Shown: positions 1-8,465 of the stretch, in pieces | Layout of the letters: the number at the start of each line of letters is the position of its first letter | Numbering within the stretch: position 1 is the stretch's first letter | DNA from: Paenibacillus cremeus | GTDB taxonomy: Bacteria; Bacillota; Bacilli; Paenibacillales; NBRC-103111 | Length of the DNA: 64,000 bases | NCBI RefSeq assembly: GCF_007786445.1 | Contig: NZ_VNJI01000010.1 | Location: forward strand, 111,894 to 175,893 | Reading direction: 5' to 3' | Notes under the pieces: model-generated | Database searches by the model: none | Told to the model about the DNA's origin: nothing | Seen by the model: the letters and a program-made list of their open reading frames with translations, nothing else | Program-made: the position numbers and the translations under genes

Positions 1-30
1 GATTTGGTAATCAATTTCATGTGCGTTCAT
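1..30 (-). CDS. AIM24/TIGR00266-like protein, N-terminal 10 codons only
   Basis: Only the first ten codons lie in the window; the gene runs off the left edge. The ATG at 30-28 follows a good Shine-Dalgarno site (AGAGGAG on the minus strand, 39-45). The visible residues are MNAHEIDYQI. This resembles the start of the AIM24 (TIGR00266) family, where HEIDYKI is typical. The family has no clear enzymatic role. The call rests on a very short match. The 88 bases between this start and the purT stop show no clear terminator, so it may be transcribed with purT. Confidence 0.5.
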   Translation of the reverse strand, partial: MNAHEIDYQI

Positions 31-118
31 AACGTCCACTCCTCTGCCAATTCAAGATCGATCAGATCCGTTCTGCCAAACAGAGCTGCTCCATGCATGA
101 TCATACGACAGAGCAGGT

Positions 119-1315
119 TTAAAGTTTCAACGCAGCATACTCGATTCGCAGGTGGGACGCAGCTTCAGCCGCTTGCTTCCGCGCTTCATCCACGGTATCC
201 GCCGAGCTCAATGCCACCGCCATCCGGCGACCGAACTTCGTTTCCGGTTTGCCGAACACACGGACCTGCGAATTCGGTACAGCCAGAGCTTGCTCCAGAC
301 CGCCTATGCGGAATTCCTCTGCACTTGCTTCCCGGTCTGCTTTTAGCGTGTAGGAGGCCCCTGGGGTCAAGAGACGAATCGTCGGGATCGGGAAGCCGAG
401 AATCGCCCGTACGTGCAAGGCAAACTCAGACAAATCCTGTGTGACCATCGTCACCATTCCCGTATCGTGAGGTCTTGGGCTCACCTCGCTAAAATACACT
501 TTGTCCGGTGCGAGGAACAGCTCGACGCCGTACAAGCCTGCTCCGCCCAGCGCCTCAGTGATCGCGCCTGCAATCCGCTGCGCTTCTTGGATTTGCTGCT
601 CGCTCATCGCATGAGGCTGCCAAGACTCAATATAGTCGCCATCCTTTTGAATATGTCCGATCGGGGCGCAGTATGTAGTTCCGGAGACGGATCGAACCGT
701 CAGCAGTGTAATTTCCGAGTCAAAACGGATAAACTCTTCGACGATCACTCGCGTTTTCTTCGCACGGCCGCCCTCCATCGCATAGTTCCAGCACTGCTCG
801 ACGTCTTCCGGGGTACGGCAGACGCTCTGGCCTTTGCCGGAGGAGCTCATGATCGGCTTGATCACGCAAGGCGTTCCGATCTGAGCTACAGCAGCCCGCA
901 GCTCGTCCAGACTGTCGGCAAACGCGTAGCCTGCCGTCGGAAGTCCAAGTGTTTCAGCCGCTAACCGGCGAATCCCTTCCCGGTCCATCGTCAGCCGCGC
1001 CGCGTTCGCTGTAGGCACGACGTGGTAGCCTTCTTGCTCAAGCTCTACGAGCGTCGGCGTTGCAATCGCTTCGATCTCCGGTACGATCAGATCCGGCTTC
1101 TCTTGCTCGATTAGCCTGCGCAGTTCCTCGCCGTCCAGCATATTAATGACGTAAGAGCGATGCGCTGCCTGCATGGCAGGTGCGGATGCATAGCGGTCTA
1201 CCGCAATCGTTTCGACGCCCAGCCGCTGCGCTTCGATAATTACTTCTTTGCCAAGCTCGCCAGAGCCGAGCAGCATCATTTTCTTCGCTTGTCCCGATAA
1301 AGGGGCTCCGTACAT
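119..1315 (-). CDS. purT: Formate-dependent phosphoribosylglycinamide formyltransferase 2
   Basis: PurT uses formate and ATP to formylate GAR to FGAR, the third step of purine synthesis, without formyl-tetrahydrofolate. It is an ATP-grasp enzyme of about 390 residues, and this product is 398. Visible features are the nucleotide-binding start GSGELGKEV, the ATP-grasp stretch [15 protein letters not shown] around residues 150-165, and a metal-binding [14 protein letters not shown] segment near 280. The ATG at 1315 was chosen over one six codons upstream because AGGAGG (1325-1330) stands at ideal distance from it. A promoter is visible 110 bases upstream. No other purine genes are in the window. 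Confidence 0.95.
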   Translation of the reverse strand: MYGAPLSGQAKKMMLLGSGELGKEVIIEAQRLGVETIAVDRYASAPAMQAAHRSYVINMLDGEELRRLIEQEKPDLIVPEIEAIATPTLVELEQEGYHVVPTANAARLTMDREGIRRLAAETLGLPTAGYAFADSLDELRAAVAQIGTPCVIKPIMSSSGKGQSVCRTPEDVEQCWNYAMEGGRAKKTRVIVEEFIRFDSEITLLTVRSVSGTTYCAPIGHIQKDGDYIESWQPHAMSEQQIQEAQRIAGAITEALGGAGLYGVELFLAPDKVYFSEVSPRPHDTGMVTMVTQDLSEFALHVRAILGFPIPTIRLLTPGASYTLKADREASAEEFRIGGLEQALAVPNSQVRVFGKPETKFGRRMAVALSSADTVDEARKQAAEAASHLRIEYAALKL

Positions 1316-1427
1316 AAATGAATTCCTCCTCATTGCAACTGTTGTATCGATTCAACGGTGTCAGTTGTCAGCCTGCATTTACCTACTCCAATAGAATAAG
1401 CTGCAAAATTTCCTGTCGCCTAACGAT

Positions 1428-1456
1428 GTTATACTGTAATTACATCGATTTTTCAA
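1428..1456 (-). promoter_or_regulatory. Probable sigma-A promoter of purT
   Basis: Minus-strand hexamers TTGAAA (1451-1456) and TATAAC (1428-1433) are separated by 17 bases. This predicts a leader of roughly 105 bases before the purT ATG. In the leader CAACTG and CAGTTG form a short inverted repeat, but no recognised riboswitch or PurBox was seen. Confidence 0.55.
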
Positions 1457-1561
1457 CAGAATTTTGCATGGCCGCGTCGAAAAGTGGAGAAATTATTGAA
1501 TATACGCTAAAATGAAAGTAGATTACTTTTTTTTAGTTTGTGTATACAAAAAAACTTACCT

Positions 1562-1590
1562 TTGTCAAGTAGCTTATGTTAAAATACATT
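1562..1590 (+). promoter_or_regulatory. Possible promoter of the HxlR gene
   Basis: TTGTCA (1562-1567) and TACATT (1585-1590) are 17 bases apart and lie just upstream of the HxlR start. The upstream TGTATACA palindrome (around 1540) could be an autoregulatory site. Hexamer matches are modest. Confidence 0.35.
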
Positions 1591-1609
1591 TAAAGAAGAG
1601 GTGAATACT

Positions 1610-1927
1610 ATGGCAGATCATCTGCACCAAATGTGTCCCAAATTCGAAGCGGCTTTCGAAATTCTCGGCAAACGCTGGACCGGGCTCATCATCCGTTCAT
1701 TGCTGCGAGGACCTTGCCGGTTTAAGGATATATCGGAGATGATTCCGGGCATGAGCGACCGAATGCTGGCGGAGCGCTTCAAGGAGCTCGAGGCCTGTGG
1801 CCTGATCAGCCGCCACGTGTACCCCGAGACGCCTGTACGCATCGAGTACCAGCTCACGGAAAAAGGCAAAGCGCTGGAGCCCGTCATGGAGGCCGTGCAA
1901 AGCTGGGGCGAAGCCTGGGTAGACTAA
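1610..1927 (+). CDS. HxlR-family winged-helix transcriptional regulator
   Basis: The product of 105 residues is typical of HxlR regulators, which are small dimeric winged-helix DNA-binding proteins, some of which sense electrophiles or redox stress through an N-terminal cysteine. The family signature is visible: CPKFEAAFEILGKRW near the N-terminus, then a recognition region FKDISEMIPGMSDRMLAERF and the wing around RIEYQLTEKG. The ATG at 1610 was preferred to a GTG at 1601 because AGAGGTG lies at the right distance upstream. It is divergent from purT. The cysteine at residue 9 is in the position of the redox-active cysteine in some members. The target is unknown. Confidence 0.85.
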   Translation: MADHLHQMCPKFEAAFEILGKRWTGLIIRSLLRGPCRFKDISEMIPGMSDRMLAERFKELEACGLISRHVYPETPVRIEYQLTEKGKALEPVMEAVQSWGEAWVD

Positions 1928-1941
1928 CGACTTAGCTTCTG

Positions 1942-2160
1942 CTACTCGTAATGCAGGACTTCCTCCATCGAAGCCACAGGATAATAGAAAAGCGGCTCGC
2001 CGCACGAAGGGCACCCTTTTCGCTCATCCGCCCGTTCGTTCAATGCCATCGCAAGCGCAAAAGAAGATTCATGATTGATCGTCCGGATCACATCTTGGTG
2101 ATAGACATTGTCACAGCTTGACATACTGCAGCAAGCACGGACCTTGTAACAGCTGTTCAT
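1942..2160 (-). CDS. Small cysteine-rich protein with CPSCG motif
   Basis: This open frame encodes about 72 residues with cysteines near the N-terminus (MNSCYKVRACCSMSSC) and a CPSCGEP motif near the C-terminus, suggesting metal binding. No family was recognised. The start is uncertain: ATG at 2160 follows GGAAGG at 12 bases, while ATG 2172 and GTG 2190 also lie in frame but with poorer spacing. It is convergent with the HxlR gene. A perfect inverted repeat (2181-2212) sits immediately upstream, ending just before the GGAAGG. Confidence 0.55.
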   Translation of the reverse strand: MNSCYKVRACCSMSSCDNVYHQDVIRTINHESSFALAMALNERADERKGCPSCGEPLFYYPVASMEEVLHYE

Positions 2161-2180
2161 CGAACGGCACATCCTTCCAG

Positions 2181-2212
2181 AGAAAGACACACGACATGTA
2201 GTGTGTCTTTCT
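2181..2212. repeat. Perfect 12-bp inverted repeat upstream of the small Cys-rich gene
   Basis: AGAAAGACACAC (2181-2192) and GTGTGTCTTTCT (2201-2212) are exact complements with an 8-base loop. No T-run follows on either strand, so it is not a standard terminator. On the minus strand it lies directly before the GGAAGG ribosome site, so it could be an operator or a leader hairpin controlling translation. Confidence 0.7.
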
Positions 2213-2262
2213 TGGTATTGCCATTTTTCCCTCCTTCCATTCAGCTAGCACTATAAACGACA

Positions 2263-2319
2263 GAACGCCTCCCCCGGTTATGCTGCTGCAAGGAGCTGCA
2301 CCCAGAAGGAGGCGATTCG
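2263..2319 (-). terminator. Possible terminator after the YhcN-like gene
   Basis: GAACGCCTCC (2263-2272) and GGAGGCGATTC (2309-2319) pair with one bulge around a long loop. On the minus strand this lies just past the stop of the lipoprotein gene. The following T-content is weak, so termination strength is doubtful. Confidence 0.4.
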
Positions 2320-2335
2320 TTTGCTGACGGATCCC

Positions 2336-3070
2336 TTATTTGCGTGTATTTGTATCGCGCTGGAAGACATGCTGCACCATCGTGTTAAATTCGTTCAGGT
2401 AGCTGCCTAGCGCCCCCTTCTGCTCTTCCTCCGCATACACCTTGACTCGCTGCACAAAATTCGGGTTCGCCGATACATACACCTGCTGAATGTTGGTCGG
2501 CACCATCCCCAGCACCTGCTTGCTGATTTCGTCCGCCGTCCGGTACGACAGCCCTCCCGACTCCGTCCAACTGATCCGGTTCGGCGATTGATCCGTTCCG
2601 AACAGCCCGGCACCGCCATTCGAGGTTATTCTGGATTGACTGACCTCAGGCGAGGCTTCCGCATCCGGATTGTGGCCGTTCAATACGACTGCCACATAGG
2701 CGTTCATTTCCGTGAGCAGCACTTGGGCGGATTGTATTCCAGGCATCTGCTGCACGCGATTAGCGATCTGGGGCGTAAAGGCCATCGTCTTTGACAAATG
2801 TGGGTTCGTCATATCCAGCTGCGTCCGGCCGCCATATTCACGCCCTTGAGGCTGATTTTGCTCCTTCACCCACTTTGTCTTCACGCCCAAGCTGTTGTCT
2901 TCGTTATTCCGGGAATCCCGATCATGCAAGGATTGCTGCTTCATATCTACCGTCCCGCTTCCCGTACGCCCGGTTTCCGATGGATTGCTTCCACAAGCAT
3001 TAAGCAGGGCCATGCACCCGATGACCGCTGCGAGCATGATCCGGTGCTGCTGGCTGATTGCAATTGGCAT
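2336..3070 (-). CDS. YhcN/YlaJ-family sporulation lipoprotein
   Basis: The 244-residue product has a lipoprotein signal peptide: a basic and hydrophobic N-terminus ending in a lipobox LLNAC with the lipidated cysteine at about residue 26. The C-terminal half carries the YhcN/YlaJ pattern, seen as QMPGIQSAQVLLTEMNAYVAVVL followed later by a conserved VYVSANP strand; I cite these as two short stretches. Family members are lipoproteins of the spore inner membrane. The ATG at 3070 was chosen because GGAGAG (3081-3086) precedes it; the longer frame starts with GTG at 3097. A glycine-, serine- and asparagine-rich linker follows the lipobox. Confidence 0.8.
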   Translation of the reverse strand: MPIAISQQHRIMLAAVIGCMALLNACGSNPSETGRTGSGTVDMKQQSLHDRDSRNNEDNSLGVKTKWVKEQNQPQGREYGGRTQLDMTNPHLSKTMAFTPQIANRVQQMPGIQSAQVLLTEMNAYVAVVLNGHNPDAEASPEVSQSRITSNGGAGLFGTDQSPNRISWTESGGLSYRTADEISKQVLGMVPTNIQQVYVSANPNFVQRVKVYAEEEQKGALGSYLNEFNTMVQHVFQRDTNTRK

Positions 3071-3148
3071 GAATAGTTCACTCTCCTGTTCCTTCACCGC
3101 ATTCCCACTTAGGATGAATCATTGTGGGCAAATTATGCAGCAGAACAA

Positions 3149-3187
3149 GAAAAAAGCCTTTCCGCGGCATGCTGTAGAAAGGCTTCT
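3149..3187 (-). terminator. Rho-independent terminator
   Basis: On the minus strand AAGCCTTTC and GGAAAGGCTT form a stem followed by TTTTTTC. It lies directly after the stop of the 3192-3683 gene. Confidence 0.8.
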
Positions 3188-3191
3188 TGGA

Positions 3192-3683
3192 TTATGATTT
3201 CTTGTTGTTGTCGTCGTCCAACCGCTCCAATAGCTTACGAACCGCATCCTCCGATACTTGACCGGCTTCTTTGAAGCGCCGAAGCTGTTCGGCCAGCTCC
3301 TGACCTAAAGCCTCGTTCTGAGCTTCCTCCGCCGCGTAAGACGGATCAAACCAGACGTAGGCTCCTTCAGGACCGTTGCGCAAAAACGGCTTCTGCCAAT
3401 GCTGCGGATACGTGTAAGGCGCATCACTAAACATAATGGCCAGCACATCATCACTGTCCAGCGGCATCAGCTGATGGAACACTTCCTCCTGACCAGCCGC
3501 GGGCCCGACGGCCGCAAAATTCCGATGCAGGTAGGCATAATGCAGATAATGCTCCCCCGTCTCCCGATCCTTGGCGATTTCATACTGCTCATGCCCATCT
3601 TCTTGCAGGGCACGAACGGTTTCCAGCCGCTCAGCGATCGACTCGGAAGGTACTTTTTTCCAAGCGTGCCAAGATGTATTCAT
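3192..3683 (-). CDS. Conserved hypothetical protein, 163 residues
   Basis: This is a soluble acidic protein with no signal peptide or membrane segment. I do not recognise the family. The N-terminal half contains a repeated-looking GEHYLHYAYLHRNF stretch, the centre has aromatic-rich APYTYPQHWQKPFL, and the C-terminal 50 residues are a predicted charged helix rich in Glu, Ala and Arg. The ATG at 3683 follows a strong GGAGGTGG ribosome site. A terminator directly follows, so it ends its transcript. It sits 31 bases downstream of the TRIC gene and may be co-transcribed with it. Confidence 0.7.
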   Translation of the reverse strand: MNTSWHAWKKVPSESIAERLETVRALQEDGHEQYEIAKDRETGEHYLHYAYLHRNFAAVGPAAGQEEVFHQLMPLDSDDVLAIMFSDAPYTYPQHWQKPFLRNGPEGAYVWFDPSYAAEEAQNEALGQELAEQLRRFKEAGQVSEDAVRKLLERLDDDNNKKS

Positions 3684-3714
3684 ATATCGTAAGCCACCTC
3701 CATGTTGTAGCTGG

Positions 3715-4362
3715 TTAGCTCCGTTTAGGCACGGGCTTCTCGTGCAGGCGAAGCGAGCGCCTAGGCAACCGCCACCTGAATTGCACGGACAGCATCCGGA
3801 AGGCTACTACCACTACAAACAGCACCAGCAGCTCAATCGAGCTTTTGGCCCAGCCAAGCCCAATGGCATAGCCTGCTAGCATCCCCCAAACCGCGTAAAT
3901 CTCATCGCGAAGCACCAGCGGCTTGCGGCCGGCCAACACGTCGCGGATGATCCCTCCGCCGATTCCTGTGAGCATCGCTGCTACCATCACGGCACTCAGC
4001 GGCACATTCATCTTCGTCGCGTAGAGCGCGCCTTGGATCGAAAACGCGGACAACCCGAGTGCATCAAAGAAGGCTTCCCACGTTTTCCACTTGCGAATCC
4101 AGCTGACTGGGAAGATAAACACCAAGAACGCCGACAGCAGCGCGGTTTTGAGCGCCACCCCCTGCTCCCATAGCGTCGTCACCGGAACTCCGATCAGCAA
4201 ATTTCGAATGACCCCGCCGCCGAATGCGGTGACGAGGGCCAGTACGAATACGCCTAAGATGTCGTAGTCTTCTTCCATGGCGACGACCGCGCCCGAAATC
4301 GCGAACGCAATCGTACCTATAACGCTAAATAATTGCAGATTAATCTCAAACAAGCCTTCCAT
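3715..4362 (-). CDS. TRIC-type (UPF0126) cation channel family membrane protein
   Basis: The 215-residue protein has about seven membrane segments in two similar halves, the layout of the bacterial TRIC/UPF0126 family (YadS, YicG), which form trimeric cation channels. The glycine-rich hallmark of each half is visible: TAFGGGVIRNLLIG near residue 45 and TGIGGGIIRDVLAG near 130. The C-terminus is short and basic. The start lies 7 bases after the stop of the oxidoreductase gene, so the two are probably one transcript, though their roles are not obviously linked. Family assignment is firm; the transported ion is inferred from the family. Confidence 0.88.
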   Translation of the reverse strand: MEGLFEINLQLFSVIGTIAFAISGAVVAMEEDYDILGVFVLALVTAFGGGVIRNLLIGVPVTTLWEQGVALKTALLSAFLVFIFPVSWIRKWKTWEAFFDALGLSAFSIQGALYATKMNVPLSAVMVAAMLTGIGGGIIRDVLAGRKPLVLRDEIYAVWGMLAGYAIGLGWAKSSIELLVLFVVVVAFRMLSVQFRWRLPRRSLRLHEKPVPKRS

Positions 4363-4369
4363 AGCTACA

Positions 4370-5449
4370 TTACAGACTCCAATCTAATGTGACTACATTC
4401 CCTGTTCTGGAGGATTCATAAATCGCCTCAAGCACTAAGCTATTCGTCAGACCGGACATCGCCGAGGTGATCGGCTCTTTGCCCTCTCTAACGCATTCAA
4501 GAAAATGACGGGACAAGCGTACCCGCGCACCTTCATCGTTCTGCGGAACGGTTAACTCGACATCCGCGATCCGGTCAAATAGCTCGGTATGCAGCCGACC
4601 TTTATTGCCGCGCAGCGATGCACCACCTTCGGAACCCATGAGGTAAACATAAGGACCATTGTCTACAAAATCCGTATTCGCCGCCCAGCTGACATCGAGT
4701 GTCAACGTGCTGCCATTTTCCAGCTTAATCAGCGCCGTCGCCAAATCCTCTACATCGTACGTACCGTTCCAATCCGGCTTGCCCCAGGTTCCGATCCCGC
4801 GCTTCTTCGGTCCGAACTCAGCATAGGTCGTTCCGAACACGGACACAGGCTTCGGATTGCCCATCAAATGGAGCGACAGGTCGAGCATATGCACGCCGAT
4901 ATCGATCAGCGGACCGCCGCCTGATTTGGACATCTGAGTAAACCAAGTGCCCCAGCCCGGAATGCCCTTGCGGCGAAGCCAGCCGGTTTTGACATTGTAA
5001 ATGGTTCCCAAAGCGCCCTTGTCGATTTGTTCCTTCACCTGCAAATTGAGCGGCTCCCAGCGCATCTGGTGCGACATCATGAGCGTTTTGCCGGATTTTT
5101 GGTGCGCCTTTACGATCTCCTTCGCGGATGCCGCATTGACCGCCATCGGCTTCTCCAACAGCACGTGCTTGCCGGCATTCAGAGCTTCTATCGCGACCGG
5201 AGCATGCGCCTCGTTCGGTACCCCGATAATCACGGCGTCGATGCTTGGATCTTGAATCAGCTCATGATACGATTCGTACACCTTTGGGATATCGTAGGTC
5301 TTTGCCCGCTCTTGCGCGAGAGGCTGGTATACGTCCGTCACTGCGGCAATGGCAGCTTGATCAGACAATTTTCTAAACTCCTGGATATGTACGTTCCCGA
5401 TATTGCCGGCACCGATCACGCCGATTTGAATCTTGTCATTTGCTCCCAT
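4370..5449 (-). CDS. Gfo/Idh/MocA-family NAD(P)-dependent oxidoreductase
   Basis: The 359-residue product has an N-terminal Rossmann domain (IGVIGAGNIGNVHI, about residues 9-22) and the family motif EKPMAVN near 95, where the lysine is catalytic. A C-terminal alpha/beta substrate domain begins near 120, and GGGPLIDIGVHMLDL near 180 carries the second conserved active-site region with its histidine. Such enzymes oxidise or reduce sugars, inositols and related polyols; the substrate cannot be told from sequence. ATG 5449 was chosen over two in-frame upstream ATGs because GGAGGT lies 8 bases before it. It precedes the TRIC gene by 7 bases. Confidence 0.88.
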   Translation of the reverse strand: MGANDKIQIGVIGAGNIGNVHIQEFRKLSDQAAIAAVTDVYQPLAQERAKTYDIPKVYESYHELIQDPSIDAVIIGVPNEAHAPVAIEALNAGKHVLLEKPMAVNAASAKEIVKAHQKSGKTLMMSHQMRWEPLNLQVKEQIDKGALGTIYNVKTGWLRRKGIPGWGTWFTQMSKSGGGPLIDIGVHMLDLSLHLMGNPKPVSVFGTTYAEFGPKKRGIGTWGKPDWNGTYDVEDLATALIKLENGSTLTLDVSWAANTDFVDNGPYVYLMGSEGGASLRGNKGRLHTELFDRIADVELTVPQNDEGARVRLSRHFLECVREGKEPITSAMSGLTNSLVLEAIYESSRTGNVVTLDWSL

Positions 5450-5504
5450 GTTCTCTACCTCCATTAGCTTTGCCATGATTTTCCCAACTCAAACTGCTCC
5501 TACT

Positions 5505-5532
5505 ATACCATAAAAGCTCGTCCTCATGGTAT
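5505..5532. repeat. Short inverted repeat upstream of the oxidoreductase gene
   Basis: ATACCAT (5505-5511) and ATGGTAT (5526-5532) form a 7-base inverted repeat with a 14-base spacer. It lies 56 bases before the oxidoreductase start, a place where an operator would be expected. No regulator can be assigned. Confidence 0.35.
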
Positions 5533-5534
5533 AT

Positions 5535-5577
5535 GCAAAAAAACAACAGCCGGTAGGGAGCACCAGACTGCCGTTCG
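5535..5577 (-). terminator. Terminator of the two-component operon
   Basis: On the minus strand an imperfect stem (CAGTC pairing with GGCTG, GGTG with TACC, extended by AACGG with TTGTT) is followed by TTTTTTT. It overlaps the end of the response regulator gene. Confidence 0.6.
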
Positions 5578-5578
5578 T

Positions 5579-6244
5579 TTACAAAATGCCCATATCCTTA
5601 GCTTTTTGCGCCGCTTCTTTGCTGCTTTTACCGCCGAGCTTTTTGAGAATGTTGCCCACGTGCACCTTGATCGTCCGGATCGAAACAACGAATTTGTCTG
5701 CGATCTGCGTCTGGGTATGCCCCTTCTCGATCAAGTCCAGCACCTGCAGCTCGGTTGGGGTCAAAAGCGCCTTGAGCTCCTTCATTCGCACTTCCTGCTC
5801 CAGCTGCTTCAGGCGGCGAAATTCTTCGCGCATCTTCTCCGCCACACTCGGATGAATGCTGCTGCGCTTCTGGAACGCACCTCGAATCGCTTGAGGGATT
5901 TCGCTGAAATCCGACTTCACCATGTAATCTACTGCACCGGCTTTGAATGCTTCGAAAATGAATTCCTTCTCCTCCATCGACGAAAGCATGATCACCCGGG
6001 CACCGCTGCATTTGACGATCTCGGCGGCAGCCCACAGCCCTTCGGGGTTATCAGACATCATGATATCCATGAGGACGACATCCGCCTCGTGCTGCTCCAA
6101 GAACGTGACCCCCTCCGGACCGCTCGACGCGTGCCCAATCACCTCAAAGTCCGGCTCCTTTTTTAAATAGCTGACCAAGCCTCTGAGCCAATCCGGATCG
6201 TCCTCACAAAGAAATACACGTATTTTTGCCGCTTCAATCGTCAT
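5579..6244 (-). CDS. NarL/LuxR-type response regulator
   Basis: The 221-residue regulator has an N-terminal receiver domain with acidic pocket EDD at residues 14-16, phosphoacceptor Asp60 (VVLMD), and a lysine near 110 in VDYMVKSD. The C-terminal LuxR-type helix-turn-helix reads LTPTELQVLDLIEKG to TIKVHVGNILKKLG (about 160-205). A central basic helical linker joins them. The start lies one base after the stop of the sensor kinase gene, implying translational coupling and partnership. It is likely phosphorylated by that kinase and then binds DNA; target genes are unknown. Confidence 0.92.
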   Translation of the reverse strand: MTIEAAKIRVFLCEDDPDWLRGLVSYLKKEPDFEVIGHASSGPEGVTFLEQHEADVVLMDIMMSDNPEGLWAAAEIVKCSGARVIMLSSMEEKEFIFEAFKAGAVDYMVKSDFSEIPQAIRGAFQKRSSIHPSVAEKMREEFRRLKQLEQEVRMKELKALLTPTELQVLDLIEKGHTQTQIADKFVVSIRTIKVHVGNILKKLGGKSSKEAAQKAKDMGIL

Positions 6245-6245
6245 C

Positions 6246-7646
6246 TTAGGTCCATGTCTCTCCTTTCCTCGCGTCCGCCCGAGTCAGCTTGGGAAACTGC
6301 ATGAATACACTCGTGCCTTGCCCGGGCTTACTGTCCATGCTCATCGCGCCTTTATGCTTTTGTACAATAGTATAGCAGTAGGATAGGCCTAAGCCGAAGT
6401 TTAATTTTTTTCCGCCCTTGGTGGTGTAAAAGGGGTCGAATACCCGCTTCAGCTGCTGAGCGTTCATCCCGGATCCGGAATCCTTGATCTCGACTACCAC
6501 TTTGCGCTTCGTTTCCGTCAACCGCACCGTCAAGCTGCCCCCCTGAGGCATTGCTTCCACGGCATTGCTGATTACGTTGGTCCAAACCTCGGTCAGCTGC
6601 GCTCTGTCGCCAAGCATTTCCCCATCGAAAGCATAGAATTCCTGCACCTGAATGTTCCGCAGATCAAGAGACAGCATCCGTAAGCATTGGCTTAACACTT
6701 CGGCGGGTCGAATGACTTCGAGCTTCAGTTCCACTTCCTGGGTTTGGCCATGGATTCGATAGATCATGTCATAAATGTGCTGCGAGGCCGCCATGATCAC
6801 TTCGATATCTTGCACCACCTGCTCCGGTGACGATTGCCCGGCTAATGCATCCGCTTTGATTTTGTCGCTGAACAGTCGGATTTTGCCCACATCGTTTTTG
6901 ATGGCGTGGTTCAAAATGGACGTTCCCGACGTAATCGCTCTCAACGTGTAATCGAGCTTCTGGTTTTGGATGGAAATTTGCAGGCCCATGAACCCGTAAC
7001 GAAAGCTGGACCCCACGATAATCGCAAGTGTGATCGCAATCGCCCCCGCGTTGTAGCGCCACAGCTCATATAAATGAAAGTATGCCGGAAGAAGATATAA
7101 GGTGAACATGGAGAAAAACAACGTCGGCGCAGCTGCAGCGGTCGTGAGCAACCGGCTTCTTCGTAAAAAGGAGTTCCGCTCCATTCGCACCGACAGGATG
7201 AGAAGCACGATCCCGGCTAAAATATAAGGCGTCGTCCAAAAGGATACAAAAATGTACGGAATCGGATCCCCCGGGCGTGGTTCGAACAGGAAGGATACCG
7301 CGATCGGAAGGAGCAGAAGCCACGGAATGAACCGCTTCCATGACGGCTTCCACAAAGCGTAGTTCGGATAATAATGAATCGCGAACATGATGAACGTGTA
7401 AGGAAGTCCGTAATAACAAAGGAGGGAGCTGGCCAGCTCCGCCGTGTACAGAGCGCTCGCCATTCGATCTGACAGCACCAGGTGACTCTGCGCCAGCGGA
7501 ACGATATCGTCCGCAATGACGGCCGATAAGCCGCCGGAGCCGCCCGTAAATGCAATGCAGCTGATCCAGCGGGTCGTCGTCCGTTTCGGGTCGGTCAGCA
7601 GCAAGAGCAGTCCGATCACCCAAAGCCCGATAAGCACAAACAGCAT
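6246..7646 (-). CDS. Membrane sensor histidine kinase
   Basis: The 466-residue kinase has about seven hydrophobic segments in residues 1-220 and no large extracellular domain, so it may sense a membrane-associated signal. A phosphoacceptor region around His247 (SILNHAIKND) follows, then a HATPase domain with N-box (WTNVISNAVEAM), G1 (DSGSGM) and G2 (NFGLGLSYCY) near the C-terminus. The HAxxN type His box resembles kinases paired with NarL-type regulators. The downstream gene encodes such a regulator, one base away. The ATG at 7646 follows GGAGTG at a long distance. Confidence 0.9.
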   Translation of the reverse strand: MLFVLIGLWVIGLLLLLTDPKRTTTRWISCIAFTGGSGGLSAVIADDIVPLAQSHLVLSDRMASALYTAELASSLLCYYGLPYTFIMFAIHYYPNYALWKPSWKRFIPWLLLLPIAVSFLFEPRPGDPIPYIFVSFWTTPYILAGIVLLILSVRMERNSFLRRSRLLTTAAAAPTLFFSMFTLYLLPAYFHLYELWRYNAGAIAITLAIIVGSSFRYGFMGLQISIQNQKLDYTLRAITSGTSILNHAIKNDVGKIRLFSDKIKADALAGQSSPEQVVQDIEVIMAASQHIYDMIYRIHGQTQEVELKLEVIRPAEVLSQCLRMLSLDLRNIQVQEFYAFDGEMLGDRAQLTEVWTNVISNAVEAMPQGGSLTVRLTETKRKVVVEIKDSGSGMNAQQLKRVFDPFYTTKGGKKLNFGLGLSYCYTIVQKHKGAMSMDSKPGQGTSVFMQFPKLTRADARKGETWT

Positions 7647-7678
7647 TTGAAAATCACACTCCGACTACGCTGCAGCGA

Positions 7679-8050
7679 TTAGTTATATTCTTTCTTGAGC
7701 TGCTCCAGCTCCTCCAGGCATCGCTCTGCAAACCGGATCGTCCGCTGAAGCTGCTCCATATCGCGATGCAGCGCCGCATGCAGTGACGCTTTGTATTCCG
7801 GCACCTCACCGCTGTATGGCCGAATCGTATCGAGCGGCATCAGCGCAATTTCTTGATGAGCCAGTGCACGACGCTGATGAAAGAACGGCACATCCGGGTT
7901 CGAAGGATTATGTAAATCGCCTTGCGTCGGATGCTTGATGACCGACAATATTTTGACTGCGGCTTTCATCGGGGAGGTCTGCTCGACAATCTCACCGATA
8001 TATTCCCCTGTTTTGTATGCGGCTCTTACTAAGTCTCCTGCTTGAAGCAT
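7679..8050 (-). CDS. kapB: Kinase-associated lipoprotein B homologue
   Basis: The 123-residue product matches KapB, needed for the KinB branch of the sporulation phosphorelay in Bacillus. Recognisable stretches are LVRAAYKTGEYIGEIVE near the N-terminus, a central HPTQGDLHNP, VPFFHQRRALAHQE, and IRPYSGEVPEYKASL before a C-terminal helix. There is no signal peptide or lipobox here, as expected if the true protein is soluble despite its name. The second ATG (8050) was chosen because AGGAG lies nine bases before it; the first ATG (8059) abuts the AGGAG. It lies 32 bases upstream of the sensor kinase gene on the same strand, which may be a useful hint for that kinase. Confidence 0.85.
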   Translation of the reverse strand: MLQAGDLVRAAYKTGEYIGEIVEQTSPMKAAVKILSVIKHPTQGDLHNPSNPDVPFFHQRRALAHQEIALMPLDTIRPYSGEVPEYKASLHAALHRDMEQLQRTIRFAERCLEELEQLKKEYN

Positions 8051-8095
8051 CGTGATCATCTCCTATGGATTACAATTATTGTCATTGATCGTCGC

Positions 8096-8434
8096 TTAAC
8101 TCATAAAACGATATAACTCATCGACTGCAGAAAGCCTGTACCGCTTGGCTTGCACCTGTCCCTGTTCCCAGCGAAGCAAGCAGGGTACGCTTTCAATTTG
8201 CCACTCATAGGGCAAGGTGCGGCAAGCATTGACGTTGCATTTGCCGAGCGGCAGCATCGGGTTCAGCTCCAGCACGACCTCCAGCATCCGTTCCCCGACT
8301 TTACAAGTGCCGCAAAGCGGAGTGTAAAAAAACACAAAGCGTATCGGGACTTCAAGCTCGCTGTTCCCTTGACCGGTCCTAGACTCGGCCGTCCAATTTT
8401 TGAGCTGCTCTTCGCTCCATTCCTGCAGCTGCAC
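8096..8434 (-). CDS. Thioredoxin-family protein with CGTC active site
   Basis: The 112-residue protein has a thioredoxin fold with the dithiol motif CGTC at residues 41-44 after FFYTPL, and a cis-proline-like ESVPCLL near 84. Unlike classical thioredoxin (WCGPC) the active site lacks tryptophan and proline, as in YtpP-like proteins of Bacilli. Two more cysteines (KCNVNAC) lie in the middle. No signal peptide is seen, so it acts in the cytoplasm. A GTG at 8434 is used, with GGGAGGT (8442-8449) upstream. The role is probably thiol-disulfide exchange; partners are unknown. Confidence 0.85.
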   Translation of the reverse strand: MQLQEWSEEQLKNWTAESRTGQGNSELEVPIRFVFFYTPLCGTCKVGERMLEVVLELNPMLPLGKCNVNACRTLPYEWQIESVPCLLRWEQGQVQAKRYRLSAVDELYRFMS

Positions 8435-8465
8435 AGACTAGTACCTCCCTTTCATTCGGAGAGTA

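Noticed and set aside
4..444. 146-codon plus-strand open frame at the left edge
   Set aside because: It overlaps purT and the AIM24 start on the opposite strand, has no ribosome site and unlikely composition.
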